DNA of 64,000 nucleotides from Anaerolineae bacterium (GTDB lineage Bacteria > Chloroflexota > Anaerolineae > Promineifilales > Promineifilaceae), in contig JAMLHW010000009.1 of assembly GCA_023954475.1 (NCBI GenBank), forward strand, positions 62,001-126,000, given 5' to 3'. The position numbers and the translations under genes were made by a program. Positions 1 to 8,520 of this stretch are shown here, piece after piece. Each line of letters begins with the position of its first letter. Position 1 is the first letter of the stretch. A model generated the notes under the pieces. That model saw nothing but the letters and a program-made list of their open reading frames with translations. It was not told the origin of the DNA and did not search any database.

Positions 1-847
1 AAAGCACAGCCACCAGCGTTGTCGCCTGTCCCAGCAGTTGGCCGCCAGGCGTCATCAAGCGCAGGATGATGACGGCAATAATCGCGAGCAGGCTGATTCC
101 CGCTATCAGAAAACCCAGATACGTCGCAATTTGCAGCGGAAAATAAGAGAAACTAGTAATCGCATTGACGGCAAACGGCCCCATTTGGCGCACACTGGTG
201 AATTTAGAGCTTCCGGCAACACGTGCAGCGCGATGATACTGGACACCCGTTTGCCGATAACCGACCCACGGCACCATGCCGCGCAGGAAGCGATTGCGCT
301 CCGGCATGCGCTTGATCGCCTCGACGACACGTCGATCCATCAGACGAAAATCACCCGTATCAAGCGGAATGTCGATGCCGGTAATGCGGTCAATGATGCG
401 GTAAAACGCTTTGGCCGTGCCCTTTTTGAACCACGTCTCCCCTTCCCGTGTGGCACGAATGCCGTAGACAACGTCGTAGCCTTCACGCCACTTGGCGATC
501 ATGTCGGGGATGACTTCAGGCGGGTCCTGCAAATCGGCATCAATCAAGATGACGGCATCACCGCGGGCCATATCAAGACCAGCCGAAACAGCGACCTGAA
601 AGCCAAAGTTACGTGAGAAGCTGAGCCCACGGACACGTGGATCGCGTGCATGGAGTTCGTTGATAATTTCGGCCGATTTATCCCGGCTGCCATCATCGAC
701 CAAAATCAGTTCCCACGGCTCACCCATGCTTTCCAGCACGGCCGACACGCGTTCGTACAACAGATGTAGCACCGGTTCCTCATTATGAACAGGCGCAATG
801 ACGGTAACAGTGAGTTTATCAGTGGCGGGCAAGGTCGTTTCTTCCAT
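1..847 (-). CDS. Family 2 glycosyltransferase (DPM1/GtrB-like), partial at window edge
   Basis: Transfers a sugar from an activated donor to a polyprenyl-phosphate or similar acceptor at the inner membrane. Translation from the ATG at 847 gives an N-terminal GT-A domain with VIAPVHNEE at about residue 15, LVDDGSRD at about 48-55 and the metal-binding DADLQDPPE at about residue 100, followed by a [10 protein letters not shown] segment typical of DPM1/ArnC/GtrB enzymes. Towards the window edge the protein turns hydrophobic (two membrane helices), as in GtrB-type enzymes. About 282 codons are present and the gene continues off the left edge, so the C-terminus is not visible. The acceptor cannot be told from sequence. 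One TCGGCCGA motif lies near its start and reads Ser-Ala-Glu. Confidence 0.85.
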   Translation of the reverse strand, partial: MEETTLPATDKLTVTVIAPVHNEEPVLHLLYERVSAVLESMGEPWELILVDDGSRDKSAEIINELHARDPRVRGLSFSRNFGFQVAVSAGLDMARGDAVILIDADLQDPPEVIPDMIAKWREGYDVVYGIRATREGETWFKKGTAKAFYRIIDRITGIDIPLDTGDFRLMDRRVVEAIKRMPERNRFLRGMVPWVGYRQTGVQYHRAARVAGSSKFTSVRQMGPFAVNAITSFSYFPLQIATYLGFLIAGISLLAIIAVIILRLMTPGGQLLGQATTLVAVL

Positions 848-930
848 GGGTAATATACGTTGAGCAAGCAAATATGCTGGACTGCCTATTTTACACAACC
901 GACTGCGCTTTGGCGCATTTTCGCGAGAAA

Positions 931-1704
931 CTATATCTCGACTTCGGCCCAAACACCCACATGATCAGATGGATACAACGTATCATCTTCAACGGCTGAC
1001 GCCAATCCAAATAACCCGCTGCGAAAAGCTTTCCCGGATGCCGACGACAGAAAAATATAGTCACGGCACTCACCGACACGGTGCGGCGTTGCCACGAGGG
1101 CTGTCGGAAAAGTCGCTGCCGGTTCGTGCCCATTTGTTGCGGCATGGGCCGACCGGTAACGATAAAACTGTTGTATGCGGCGCAGAGCTAACTGTCCAGG
1201 CACGTCTTCATAACTCCCGGCAACGATCTGGTACGCCACAGCGCCTGGACCATTGAGCCAACCCAGCAGCCTCATGATTTGCTTTTCACGCGTTTCATGT
1301 GCCCCGGGAGTGGGATTGAGCTGTACTGATACAAAATCGAGTGATTTGCCGTTGGACAGAACTGTATTGATGCGCAGCGCCATCCGACCGTCCTGGCCTA
1401 ACATTTGAGCATCGGCCGAAATGACGGGCAGTTTCGTCAACACACCCACCCCCTCTACCAAACCCCAGAGTGGATGGCGTCCTGATCGTTGCACCAGCTT
1501 GTATGGCGCATGTGATTGACCGCTCAGTCGCAAATTGAGTTGCTTGCATAGCCATTGTCCCTGACGCGCCACAATCGAAAGCTCCTGCAACGCTACCAGA
1601 TCGGGATTCACATCCAGCAGTGCTGACAGCAACACCTCGCGGCGCAACTGCCAGCGGTCCAGTCTGCGATGGACATTGAACGTAGCTACGCGAATCGTAG
1701 ACAT
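931..1704 (-). CDS. Endonuclease/exonuclease/phosphatase-fold protein, active site partly degenerate
   Basis: The 257-residue protein has the EEP (DNase I-like) order of motifs: ATFNVH at the N-terminus, ALQE near residue 40, GVGVLTK in the middle, DYIF and a terminal PSDHVGV. Family members hydrolyse phosphodiesters or phosphomonoesters of nucleic acids, lipids or inositols with Mg2+. Two usual catalytic positions look altered: the strand that normally carries a catalytic His reads SVQLNPTPG, and the expected GDFN reads GSYED. Activity may therefore be lost or changed. There is no signal peptide. It sits 80 bp downstream of the glycosyltransferase start on the same strand and 36 bp from the lipoprotein gene upstream, so co-transcription is plausible. 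The substrate is unknown. Confidence 0.7.
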   Translation of the reverse strand: MSTIRVATFNVHRRLDRWQLRREVLLSALLDVNPDLVALQELSIVARQGQWLCKQLNLRLSGQSHAPYKLVQRSGRHPLWGLVEGVGVLTKLPVISADAQMLGQDGRMALRINTVLSNGKSLDFVSVQLNPTPGAHETREKQIMRLLGWLNGPGAVAYQIVAGSYEDVPGQLALRRIQQFYRYRSAHAATNGHEPAATFPTALVATPHRVGECRDYIFLSSASGKAFRSGLFGLASAVEDDTLYPSDHVGVWAEVEI

Positions 1705-1740
1705 GACATGCGCTGAACAAGCTGTCGCCGTTTTGGCAAC

Positions 1741-2508
1741 CTAAGTGCGCGGTTGTGGTTGTAATGGCGGCCTATACGGAATGTAAACCATCTCGCCTGT
1801 GCCGGAAAGTTGTAGTTCAGTCTCCGAGGCACTGGTGATCACGAGGTTGTAACGGACGTAAATGTTCTGACCCAACTGTCCCAACCAGTTCAGTGAGTTG
1901 CCTACAGAGGAAATGGGGTATTGACTGGTACCAGAAAACTGCACTTCTCCGTTCGATGTGCCCTGGTACACCATCGTCGTGCCGGGTATGCGCTGACCGA
2001 TCGGAACCACATATTGCAACTGCAAACCGGTGAATGTTCCGGGATTATTGAGCAGTGGCAAATTGAAAAGTTCCACCGGCACAGGATTAAAAACGACAAT
2101 ATCGACCGATCCTTGGGTAAACATATCGATTTCCGATCCGGGTGACACGATCAACTGGTAGCTCGTATACAGACTGGGTGCAACCAGTCCACGCCACGAG
2201 ATCGTGTCGCCGGAACGGACAAAGGCCGCGAATCCGTTGATATTCAATTCAAACAGATCGCTTTGTTTGTTAGCATAGCGGATTTGCGTATTGGGCACGC
2301 TCTTCGTCAATGAGACCATCGCCGTGTATGAAGTGGTGCGATACGTTAGCATATCGGTGGGAATAGCGGCCTGTGTCGCTGTAACAGCGACAGACGTCTG
2401 GGTCGCCGGTGCCGGCGTCGGCGTCGCACCTGTGCCGATACTGCAACCGGCAAGCAATACAAAGAGACATACAGAACTCACAATGAGTGCCCATGTTTCC
2501 CGCCGCAT
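1741..2508 (-). CDS. Predicted lipoprotein, unknown function
   Basis: A 255-residue protein with a type II signal peptide: basic start, hydrophobic stretch and lipobox LLAGC at about residues 19-23, followed by a Thr/Pro/Ala linker. It is therefore expected to be exported and lipid-anchored. The rest is rich in beta-prone, polar segments with several Trp, Tyr and Gly residues (for example DTISWRGLV and TSYQLIVSPG), suggesting a beta-sandwich that might bind a ligand, but I recognise no named domain. It lies upstream of the EEP gene and downstream of the DsbA-cyclophilin gene, all leftward. The name lipoprotein is secure; the function is not. Confidence 0.75.
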   Translation of the reverse strand: MRRETWALIVSSVCLFVLLAGCSIGTGATPTPAPATQTSVAVTATQAAIPTDMLTYRTTSYTAMVSLTKSVPNTQIRYANKQSDLFELNINGFAAFVRSGDTISWRGLVAPSLYTSYQLIVSPGSEIDMFTQGSVDIVVFNPVPVELFNLPLLNNPGTFTGLQLQYVVPIGQRIPGTTMVYQGTSNGEVQFSGTSQYPISSVGNSLNWLGQLGQNIYVRYNLVITSASETELQLSGTGEMVYIPYRPPLQPQPRT

Positions 2509-2574
2509 AGTAATTCTCCCACCACACCAGCTTATGAACCGAATCTCCGGCAGAGTTTCGGTTTTGCTGGTGTG

Positions 2575-3903
2575 TCATTCACTAACTATTGTGATTGATT
2601 TGATGCGATCACCATCGCCGGCATTGGGATTATCCGGATCGCGTGGTGCAATTGCTTGCACAACATCGAGTCCATCCACAATTCGGCCGAAAATCGTATA
2701 ACCACCATCGAGCGACATCAACGACTGATCGCCATCGGCCAACGTAATGTACCACTGACTGCCACTCGTATCCGGCCCACTGTTTGCCATCGCCACCATG
2801 CCGGCTGTGTCGTGACTCAGTTCCGGATCGATTTCATTTGGCAGCATGTAGCCGGGTCCGCCACGCCCTGTTGCGCTCGGATCACCCGTCTGGGCGACAA
2901 AACCGGGAATGACGCGATGGAACATGACGTCATCAAACCATCCGGCTTCCGCCAGAAATACAAAGCTGTTCACTGTCTGTGGCGCTGAGGACGGCAGCAG
3001 TTCAATCGTGAATGTCGCGCCATTCTCCATTTCTACAATGGCCTGGTAACTGGCATCGACATCAATCGACATCGGCGGAGCCGCATCATATTGTCGTGCT
3101 TCCAGATCGGCTAACGCGATTTGCTGATCGATGTAGTTTTCCCAGATGTCCTGGCTCGGTATACTGCCAACGGGAAAACCGTCGACGATAGCGGAAGGCG
3201 TTCCGGGCAATTGCAGATTGACTGCTTCCTGGTAACTATTCTGTATGTAGTCATCGTGAATGCCGTCGTTCATTTCGGCCGAAAACTGATCACTATCCAA
3301 CCCCAATTCTACAGCCAGTTCGACAAAATAATCCTGTGCAGCTGATGCAGCCAAGCCAGACCATTCACGCTGGCGCTCAAATAACAAGTCATGATAAGGC
3401 CAAAATGCGTCCTGGGTGGCAGCAGCCTCAGATGCGGCAGCAGCGGCGCGAGCATTGGCGTGACTGTCAAGCGGAAAATGACGATAGACGATGCGTAGGT
3501 CATTGGGATAAGCCTCTACCAGAGACTCGAGCAGCGGTGCAAACGCTGCACAACCCGGTCATTGAAAGTCGCCGTATTCGATTATCTCGACTATCGGTTC
3601 TTCTGCCCCTTTGAAATGATCAGTCGCACGCAGCACGGCGGCCTCTTCAAACGTGGTCGCCGGAAACGCTACAGCATCGTCTGATGCAGGCTGTTCTATT
3701 TCCTCGCCAACTTCCGCTGCCGTCGTATCGGCCGATTCAGATACAGCCGTATCTTCACTGTCTTCGCTGTCTGTCGCTGGAGCAGCCGCCTGGTCGACTA
3801 CCGCCGTTGCCTCTGTCACCGTTTCGGCCGAATCAGGCTCCGCAGGCGCACAAGCTCCCAGTAACATCAGCAGGCAAATCAGCAAAAGCCAAACTCGTTT
3901 CAT
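2575..3903 (-). CDS. Secreted DsbA-like thiol oxidoreductase fused to cyclophilin PPIase, probable selenoprotein
   Basis: The reading frame from ATG 3903 is interrupted only by TGA at 3559-3561, and protein similarity continues unbroken across it. Read through, it gives 442 residues: lipobox LLGAC near residue 20, an acidic Ser/Thr/Glu linker, a thioredoxin-fold DsbA/DsbG-like domain (about 85-260, with EYGDFQ-TGA-PGCAAF and the cis-Pro GTPSAIVDG), and a cyclophilin domain (about 265-442; FHRVIPGFVAQTGDP, SGSQWYI, YTIFGRIVDG). Residue 115, the nucleophilic first position of CxxC, is the TGA, so I read it as selenocysteine (UPGC). A GGU-loop hairpin follows 38 nt downstream. TGA is an ordinary stop in neighbouring genes, for example aroC. 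The protein probably folds exported proteins: disulfide exchange plus proline isomerisation. The alternative is a nonsense mutation or a base error. Confidence 0.75.
3511..3527 (-). promoter_or_regulatory. Candidate bacterial SECIS hairpin
   Basis: In the mRNA (minus strand) a 7-bp stem, AGUCUCU paired with AGAGGCU (one G-U pair), closes a GGU triloop at 3518-3520. Bacterial SECIS elements are stem-loops just 3' of the UGA, with a conserved G/GU in the apical loop bound by SelB. Here the loop starts 38 nt after the UGA, at or just past the usual upper spacing. A second hairpin (GCAGCG/CGCUGC) lies nearer but has no G at its loop start. Confidence 0.45.
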
Positions 3904-3971
3904 AAAGCCTCTCTTATAGACAGTCGCGGCTTCGTTTATCGGCCGCTCTGTCTTCTCAATTTGATGAGCGC

Positions 3972-4001
3972 ATTCTACCACGTCACTCCGCTTGAGGTAA
4001 A
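3972..4001 (-). promoter_or_regulatory. Possible promoter of the DsbA-cyclophilin gene
   Basis: On the minus strand TTTACC (4001-3996) and TAGAAT (3977-3972) are separated by 18 nt, placing transcription start about 60 nt before ATG 3903. A TAAAAT box on the plus strand at 3998-4003 may serve the divergent aroC, but no good -35 precedes it. Confidence 0.35.
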
Positions 4002-4123
4002 ATCCTGACACGTAGATCTTCACATTGGCGTTAACCAGGCTGCTATGCGCCATCACGACTGACCCAGTCCAATCTGTATCCATCGATCATGCAGTTAGCG
4101 GCCACATTCAGGAAGGTACAACT

Positions 4124-5308
4124 ATGCTCAGGTTTCTGACCGCCGGTGAATCCCACGGGCCACAATTGACTGCCATTCTGGAAGGATTTCCCGCCGGACT
4201 AATTGTCGACAGGGATCGACTCAATCGCGATATGACACGTCGTCAAAAAGGGTACGGGTCGGGCGGTCGCATGAAAATCGAAAGCGACACCGTGCAGATT
4301 ACCAGCGGCATCATGGCCCACAAGACAACCGGCGGCCCAATCGCCATGCACATCGTCAATCGCGACTTCGACAAATGGAAAGATCGCGATATAACGCCCA
4401 TTACAATTCCGCGACCGGGTCACGCCGATTTGACCGGTGCGATCAAATACGGCTATGGAGAGTTGCGCCTGGCCCTGGAACGCGCGTCGGCGCGTGAGAC
4501 GGCGGCGCGGGTCGCAGTAGGTGCCTTGTGCAAGCAATTATTGGCGCACTTCGGCATTGAGATCGGCAGTTATGTGGTGTCTATTGGCCCTGTCATAGCA
4601 GAGATTGCCCCGGAAATGGCGTATGAACTGCGTTTTGCATCGGCCGAAACCAACGACTTGCGCTGCCCCGATCCCGTCGCAACCGAAGCCATGCGCAATC
4701 ACATCCGCGACATCATGCAGGCCAAAGATACCGCTGGTGGCATCTTTGAAATCATTGCCCTCAACCTGCCCCCCGGTCTCGGCAGCCACGTCCACTGGGA
4801 TCGCCGACTCAGCGCCCAAATCATGCAGCACATCGGCTCAATTCAGGCAATCAAAGGGGTCGAAATCGGCCGTGCATTTGCCAACACCACCCTGCCCGGT
4901 TCGCAAGTCCACGATGAAATGGTTCTCGATGACGACGGAAACACGCTGCGCCGCACAAGCAATCGCTCCGGCGGACTGGAGGGCGGCATCACCACAGGTG
5001 AACCGCTTGTCATTCGTGCCGCGATGAAACCGATCTCGACGGTACTCAACCCACGTCGTTCAGTCGATCTCGCCACAGGTGAAGACGCCCTCACCGTCTA
5101 TGAACGGTCAGATTTTTGCGCCGTACCACGTGCCGCCGTCGTGGGTGAAGCGATGTTGGCCATACCGCTGGCAAACAGCTTGCTGGAAAAACTGGGTGGC
5201 GACAGCATCGCCGAAATGGAACCGCGTTTTGCCGGGTTGTGCCGGGCACGGCTGGAAGATTTGCCGATGGACAATACGGCATGGCGCTTTGACTATCAGG
5301 ACGTGTGA
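4124..5308 (+). CDS. aroC: Chorismate synthase
   Basis: Converts 5-enolpyruvylshikimate-3-phosphate to chorismate with reduced FMN, the last common step of aromatic amino acid synthesis. The 394-residue protein starts MLRFLTAGESHG and contains the family signatures GESHG, RRQKGYGSGGRMKIE, RPGHADLTGAIKYGY, RASARETAARVAVGA and SNRSGGLEGGITTGEP, in the usual order and with normal length. I chose ATG 4124 rather than an upstream in-frame ATG at 4025 because homologues begin here and a GGAAGG ribosome site lies 8 nt upstream. The gene is divergent from the DsbA-cyclophilin gene. Chorismate feeds the trp operon 3 kb away. It carries one SAE-coding TCGGCCGA. Confidence 0.95.
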   Translation: MLRFLTAGESHGPQLTAILEGFPAGLIVDRDRLNRDMTRRQKGYGSGGRMKIESDTVQITSGIMAHKTTGGPIAMHIVNRDFDKWKDRDITPITIPRPGHADLTGAIKYGYGELRLALERASARETAARVAVGALCKQLLAHFGIEIGSYVVSIGPVIAEIAPEMAYELRFASAETNDLRCPDPVATEAMRNHIRDIMQAKDTAGGIFEIIALNLPPGLGSHVHWDRRLSAQIMQHIGSIQAIKGVEIGRAFANTTLPGSQVHDEMVLDDDGNTLRRTSNRSGGLEGGITTGEPLVIRAAMKPISTVLNPRRSVDLATGEDALTVYERSDFCAVPRAAVVGEAMLAIPLANSLLEKLGGDSIAEMEPRFAGLCRARLEDLPMDNTAWRFDYQDV

Positions 5309-5327
5309 TTGAGTGCTCTGTAACAAA

Positions 5328-5384
5328 AGAAGCCTAGCTTTTTCGTCTGGTGCAAACGCTACTCATTGAAAAAGCTAGGCTTCT
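5328..5384. terminator. Bidirectional terminator stem-loop
   Basis: A 17-nt perfect inverted repeat, AGAAGCCTAGCTTTTTC (5328-5344) and its complement (5368-5384), separated by 23 nt, lies between convergent aroC and the 5407 lipoprotein gene. The A- and T-rich inner arms give U runs on either strand. Confidence 0.7.
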
Positions 5385-5406
5385 GAAAACTTCCGTTACA
5401 GTGTAT

Positions 5407-5943
5407 TCAGGGCGTCAGTTGCAGTGAATTGACAATGCGATCCACGGTGTCATCGTAACGGTCGCCGTCGCCGGTGCTGACAAGCAATAAAGCAATCTGA
5501 TCGTCGTCGCGCACAATCAAGAACCGGAAAAGACCGCTCTGTCCCCCAATCGTGCCGCGCATGGTTGTCGTCGCCCCGTCATATGTGTTGATCGCCATCG
5601 GCCGAATCTCCTCCAGCACTTCCACGTCTGTCCCTACCGTAAACGCATCGACAAAAAGCTGCAGAAGCTGTTGCGAATCAGATAAACCTAGTTCAGACGT
5701 CGAGCCAGTTAAAAACGTAATGGCCGCACCATAGCGGACGTCTTCGTCCAATGTGCGCGGTGAATTGGCGACAGCCAACGCACCCGCCTCTTCACGCACA
5801 ATCCAGCTTTGCGGCACTTCAAAAGTGAGTCCGAAAACCTCGCTTTCGTAACCAATCCACGTTTCCGGCTCCGGTTGGCGTCCACATGCTGCCAACCCAA
5901 TTGCAACAGCCGCAACTATCAGCAAATACCTGATACGCTTCAT
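5407..5943 (-). CDS. Small lipoprotein, PsbP/DUF1795-like fold possible
   Basis: A 178-residue exported lipoprotein: basic N-terminus, hydrophobic core, and lipobox GLAAC at residues 17-21. The mature part begins with YESEVFGLTFEVPQSW followed by alternating beta and alpha segments and ends DDTVDRIVNSLQLTP. That pattern, a beta strand with FEVPxSW then a terminal helix IVNSL, is shared with PsbP-like and DUF1795 extracytoplasmic proteins whose roles are mostly unknown. The next gene upstream (6020-8056) has a comparable segment, FLYPPEWV...MDILDTIARSIVLTG, so the two may be related surface lipoproteins. A terminator separates them, so they are probably transcribed separately. Confidence 0.7.
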   Translation of the reverse strand: MKRIRYLLIVAAVAIGLAACGRQPEPETWIGYESEVFGLTFEVPQSWIVREEAGALAVANSPRTLDEDVRYGAAITFLTGSTSELGLSDSQQLLQLFVDAFTVGTDVEVLEEIRPMAINTYDGATTTMRGTIGGQSGLFRFLIVRDDDQIALLLVSTGDGDRYDDTVDRIVNSLQLTP

Positions 5944-5956
5944 CCGATTTTCCTCA

Positions 5957-5990
5957 CAAAAAAACGGTCGCTCCCAGGGTAACGACCGCC
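5957..5990 (-). terminator. Rho-independent terminator
   Basis: On the minus strand CGGTCG (5988-5983) pairs with CGACCG (5970-5965) around a 12-nt loop and is followed by a run of seven T, just downstream of the propeller lipoprotein gene ending at 6020. Confidence 0.75.
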
Positions 5991-6019
5991 AATTGGTTCA
6001 GATCGTCGCGAGGCGATGG

Positions 6020-8056
6020 TTACTCTTCATCCAGTGTAATGGTGCCGATATCCAACTCTTCACCGGCGATGATGGGCACGCGCTCCGATCCCAGACCAAA
6101 CTCGGTGGTGATTTGTGCCCAGCCGTCGTCCGTCTCAAAGACAATGATGTAAAACCCTTCCGGCACATCGTTGAAGGCAAATGCCCCGTCGGCATCGGTC
6201 ACTGTCTGGAAGAATAACGGCTGATCGGAACACGGTGTGTCGCCTCTGAAACTACTGTAGAGCGGTTGAACACATATTTCAACACGGGAATCGGCCGAAG
6301 CCGCCCCATCTAATTCAACACGGCCAATCATACTGCCTGTACCTTTGTCCACCGGCTGTGGCAATGCTGCCGGACCATCACCGAGAACGGCCACGGTAGC
6401 GATGTCGTGATCAACCATCTCCGCATTGTCCAGCCGATAAATTGTCCAATTATTGTCAGCATCAACCACGTTGAGACCCCAGGTTGTGCCGATCCAGGCG
6501 CGTCCCGTGTCGTCGAATGCGATTGCCTGCACACGTTCGATGCTCAAATCGCTGTTATCCAATGACACTGATTGCCAATTCCCGTCAAACACCTCAATGC
6601 CATCGCCAAACGTCCCGACCAGCGCAGCATCATTGGGAGCAAAGGCCAGGGCATTGGCAACGAGAAAGCTCGGGTGTTCATGCACTATCCACTGACTGCC
6701 GTCAAACTGCAGCAACCCATCACCTTGTGCAATCCACGGTAATCCTGTTGAATCCAACGCAATCGCATCAATAAACAGTTGATCGTCGAAACCCTGACCG
6801 CCCTGATACACAGTCCAATCGCTCCCATCGTAGGCGGCAACACTGTTTGCCGTCGCTACCCAAACGATACCGTCCGGCGCGATGACAACATCTTCCACCA
6901 GATCTGTGGCGGATTCACCGCTGGAAAGCAAATCAGATGCAAATGTCGTCCATTCTGAGCCGTCATAGCGGCTGACGCCTTCGAAGTGTGCAACCCAGAT
7001 GACACCGTCGGCGTCACATGCGACACCAGTCGGCGTTGCGAAGCCCCAACCGGCGTCGAGTTCACCCCATTCCGCACCGTCAAAAAGCGAGAGACCGCTT
7101 GTATGAGCGATAACGAGTCTACCATCGGCGCAGGTGCTCAGCGCCGTGATGTAATCACCACCCAGCGACGAATTATCAGTCGTATAGGTTTGCCAGCTAC
7201 CGTCCGCATCGATACAAGACATGCCCAATCCTTGCGTGCCCAGACACGCCATTCCTGGGCCAGAAACGGCTTCGCCTGCCGCAGTTAACGTGGATGCGGA
7301 ATCAACATCGTCGACCGCACCAGTCAAGACAATCGAACGGGCAATGGTATCGAGTATGTCCATCCACGACGCAGCGGCGGCTGGTGATGTGATACCCATC
7401 AGACTGACTAATTGCTCGCCGTCCGTCAGGATGTAGATGACGATGTGTTCATTTTCGCCTGCGCCATCTACATCGGCCGAAAATGTGGCACGCGCTGCCT
7501 GTAAATCGGGCATGTCAAACAATGTCGCAGCTTCGATTGGTTCGCCCTCAAAATCGTTGACAATTGAATCATCGGTCCAGCCGGTCAAATCATTGAGGTC
7601 AACACCTGCCTCTTCGGCCGAAGAAACGACGACGTACGTGCCTAATCCCTCATCAAATTCATCCGCTACAAACATTGCTTCATCGTTGGCAAAGATGTAG
7701 AAACCGTCGCCAGATTCAGGATCGAGCACCCATTCCGGTGGATATAAAAAGCGAATACCGGCTGCGACATCTTCAAATGTCTCGTAGTTGGCAGCGGGAT
7801 CGGGTGTAGCCGTCGGCTCCGGTGTGGGAGTCGGCTCTGGTGTTTTGGTCGGTTCAGGTGTGTCAGTCGGCTGTGGTTCGGGAGTTGGATCTTCGGCCGA
7901 TTCAGTTGAATCACCATCCATGTTATCAATCGCAGCAACATCACTTTGGGTTGTTTTGGTCTCTTCTGCGGGCGCTTCTTCATCACCGCCGCACGCCACA
8001 AACAGCAATACGACCAGTATTAGGGTAATTATCAGGAACGGGTGGTTACGATGCAT
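6020..8056 (-). CDS. Large lipoprotein with beta-propeller and carboxypeptidase-regulatory-like domain
   Basis: A 678-residue exported protein. The N-terminus has a lipobox VACGG at about residue 22 and an acidic, Pro/Thr/Glu-repeat linker to about residue 90. Residues 90-250 form a PsbP/DUF1795-like domain (GIRFLYPPEWVLD). From about 265 to 570 come repeated blades with Trp and YDGS motifs (GVIWVAHFEGVSRYDGSEW, GIVWVATANSVAAYDGSDW, LPWIAQGDGLLQFDGSQW, RAWIGTTWGLNVVD), the pattern of ligand-sensing Reg_prop/two-component-regulator propellers. The C-terminus (about 580-678) has a carboxypeptidase-regulatory-like beta-sandwich (GAFAFNDVPEGFYIIVFE). No kinase follows, so it is probably a surface binding or scaffold protein. 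Ligand unknown. Confidence 0.75.
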   Translation of the reverse strand: MHRNHPFLIITLILVVLLFVACGGDEEAPAEETKTTQSDVAAIDNMDGDSTESAEDPTPEPQPTDTPEPTKTPEPTPTPEPTATPDPAANYETFEDVAAGIRFLYPPEWVLDPESGDGFYIFANDEAMFVADEFDEGLGTYVVVSSAEEAGVDLNDLTGWTDDSIVNDFEGEPIEAATLFDMPDLQAARATFSADVDGAGENEHIVIYILTDGEQLVSLMGITSPAAAASWMDILDTIARSIVLTGAVDDVDSASTLTAAGEAVSGPGMACLGTQGLGMSCIDADGSWQTYTTDNSSLGGDYITALSTCADGRLVIAHTSGLSLFDGAEWGELDAGWGFATPTGVACDADGVIWVAHFEGVSRYDGSEWTTFASDLLSSGESATDLVEDVVIAPDGIVWVATANSVAAYDGSDWTVYQGGQGFDDQLFIDAIALDSTGLPWIAQGDGLLQFDGSQWIVHEHPSFLVANALAFAPNDAALVGTFGDGIEVFDGNWQSVSLDNSDLSIERVQAIAFDDTGRAWIGTTWGLNVVDADNNWTIYRLDNAEMVDHDIATVAVLGDGPAALPQPVDKGTGSMIGRVELDGAASADSRVEICVQPLYSSFRGDTPCSDQPLFFQTVTDADGAFAFNDVPEGFYIIVFETDDGWAQITTEFGLGSERVPIIAGEELDIGTITLDEE

Positions 8057-8520
8057 GGGGTTTTCCGTAAATCAGTTTGTTAGTTTGTTGGTTGGTAATG
8101 GTTTGCCTTGTTTGATCGGTGAGGTGGTCTTGACAACCACCCCACCGCCATCACATCTAGGCCGTGGCGGCAGCCCGGATGGGACGGGCAAACAAACAGG
8201 AAATCATGAGTTATCGATGCAATCTTCTTGCGCAGGATGTTCCGGATCAGTGTAAAGCCCAACGTCAACGGTCTGATGCATTGTCTTGCTGAGAATCGTT
8301 GAAGAAGGTCCAGATAAGCAGAATGGTCAGTGTCAGAAAGAGTAGGCCGGTCATGATTTCTCCACAGGCATAGAGGCACTCGGTAAGTGGCCTCAATTCA
8401 TTAGACCGCACTTTTTCGGTTTAGTGACACCGAGTTTCAAAATTGGTTTTCAGTGAGGTCCTTATAAGTTGAGACGCACATGACCAATATATTCTTTCTC
8501 CGGTTTTCGGCCGATGATGA
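8057..8520. other. Intergenic region between trpC and the propeller lipoprotein gene
   Basis: 464 bp holding the microprotein gene below. A degenerate hairpin at about 8400-8437 (CGGTTTAGTGACACCG with flanking A/T runs) may terminate the trp operon. A 6-bp stem at about 8129-8147 (GGTGGT/ACCACC around CTTGACA) also lies on the lipoprotein gene's leader side. I see no convincing promoter or riboswitch. Confidence 0.4.
8265..8354 (-). CDS. 29-residue single-span membrane microprotein
   Basis: ATG 8354 opens a 29-codon frame ending TGA 8265. The first 18 residues (MTGLLFLTLTILLIWTFF) form one hydrophobic helix followed by a short polar tail (NDSQQDNASDR). GGAG lies 5 nt upstream of the ATG, a good ribosome site in a region without other ribosome sites. 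The size and one-helix form recall small accessory subunits of membrane complexes, but I do not recognise a family. It could also be a chance frame. It lies between the trp operon end and the propeller lipoprotein gene, on the same strand. Confidence 0.4.
   Translation of the reverse strand: MTGLLFLTLTILLIWTFFNDSQQDNASDR

Noticed and set aside
3559-3561. TGA reassigned to another amino acid throughout the genome
   Set aside because: aroC, the GNAT gene, DUF58 and others end in TGA at normal lengths, so TGA is a stop here and local recoding is needed.
3559-3561. Simple nonsense mutation in the DsbA gene
   Set aside because: Not excluded, but a random stop exactly at the redox Cys codon, followed by an unbroken frame and a GGU hairpin, is less likely than selenocysteine.
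8080-8379. 99-codon minus-strand frame in the trpC-lipoprotein spacer
   Set aside because: No domain, poor ribosome site; a shorter frame with a good site (8265-8354) fits better.
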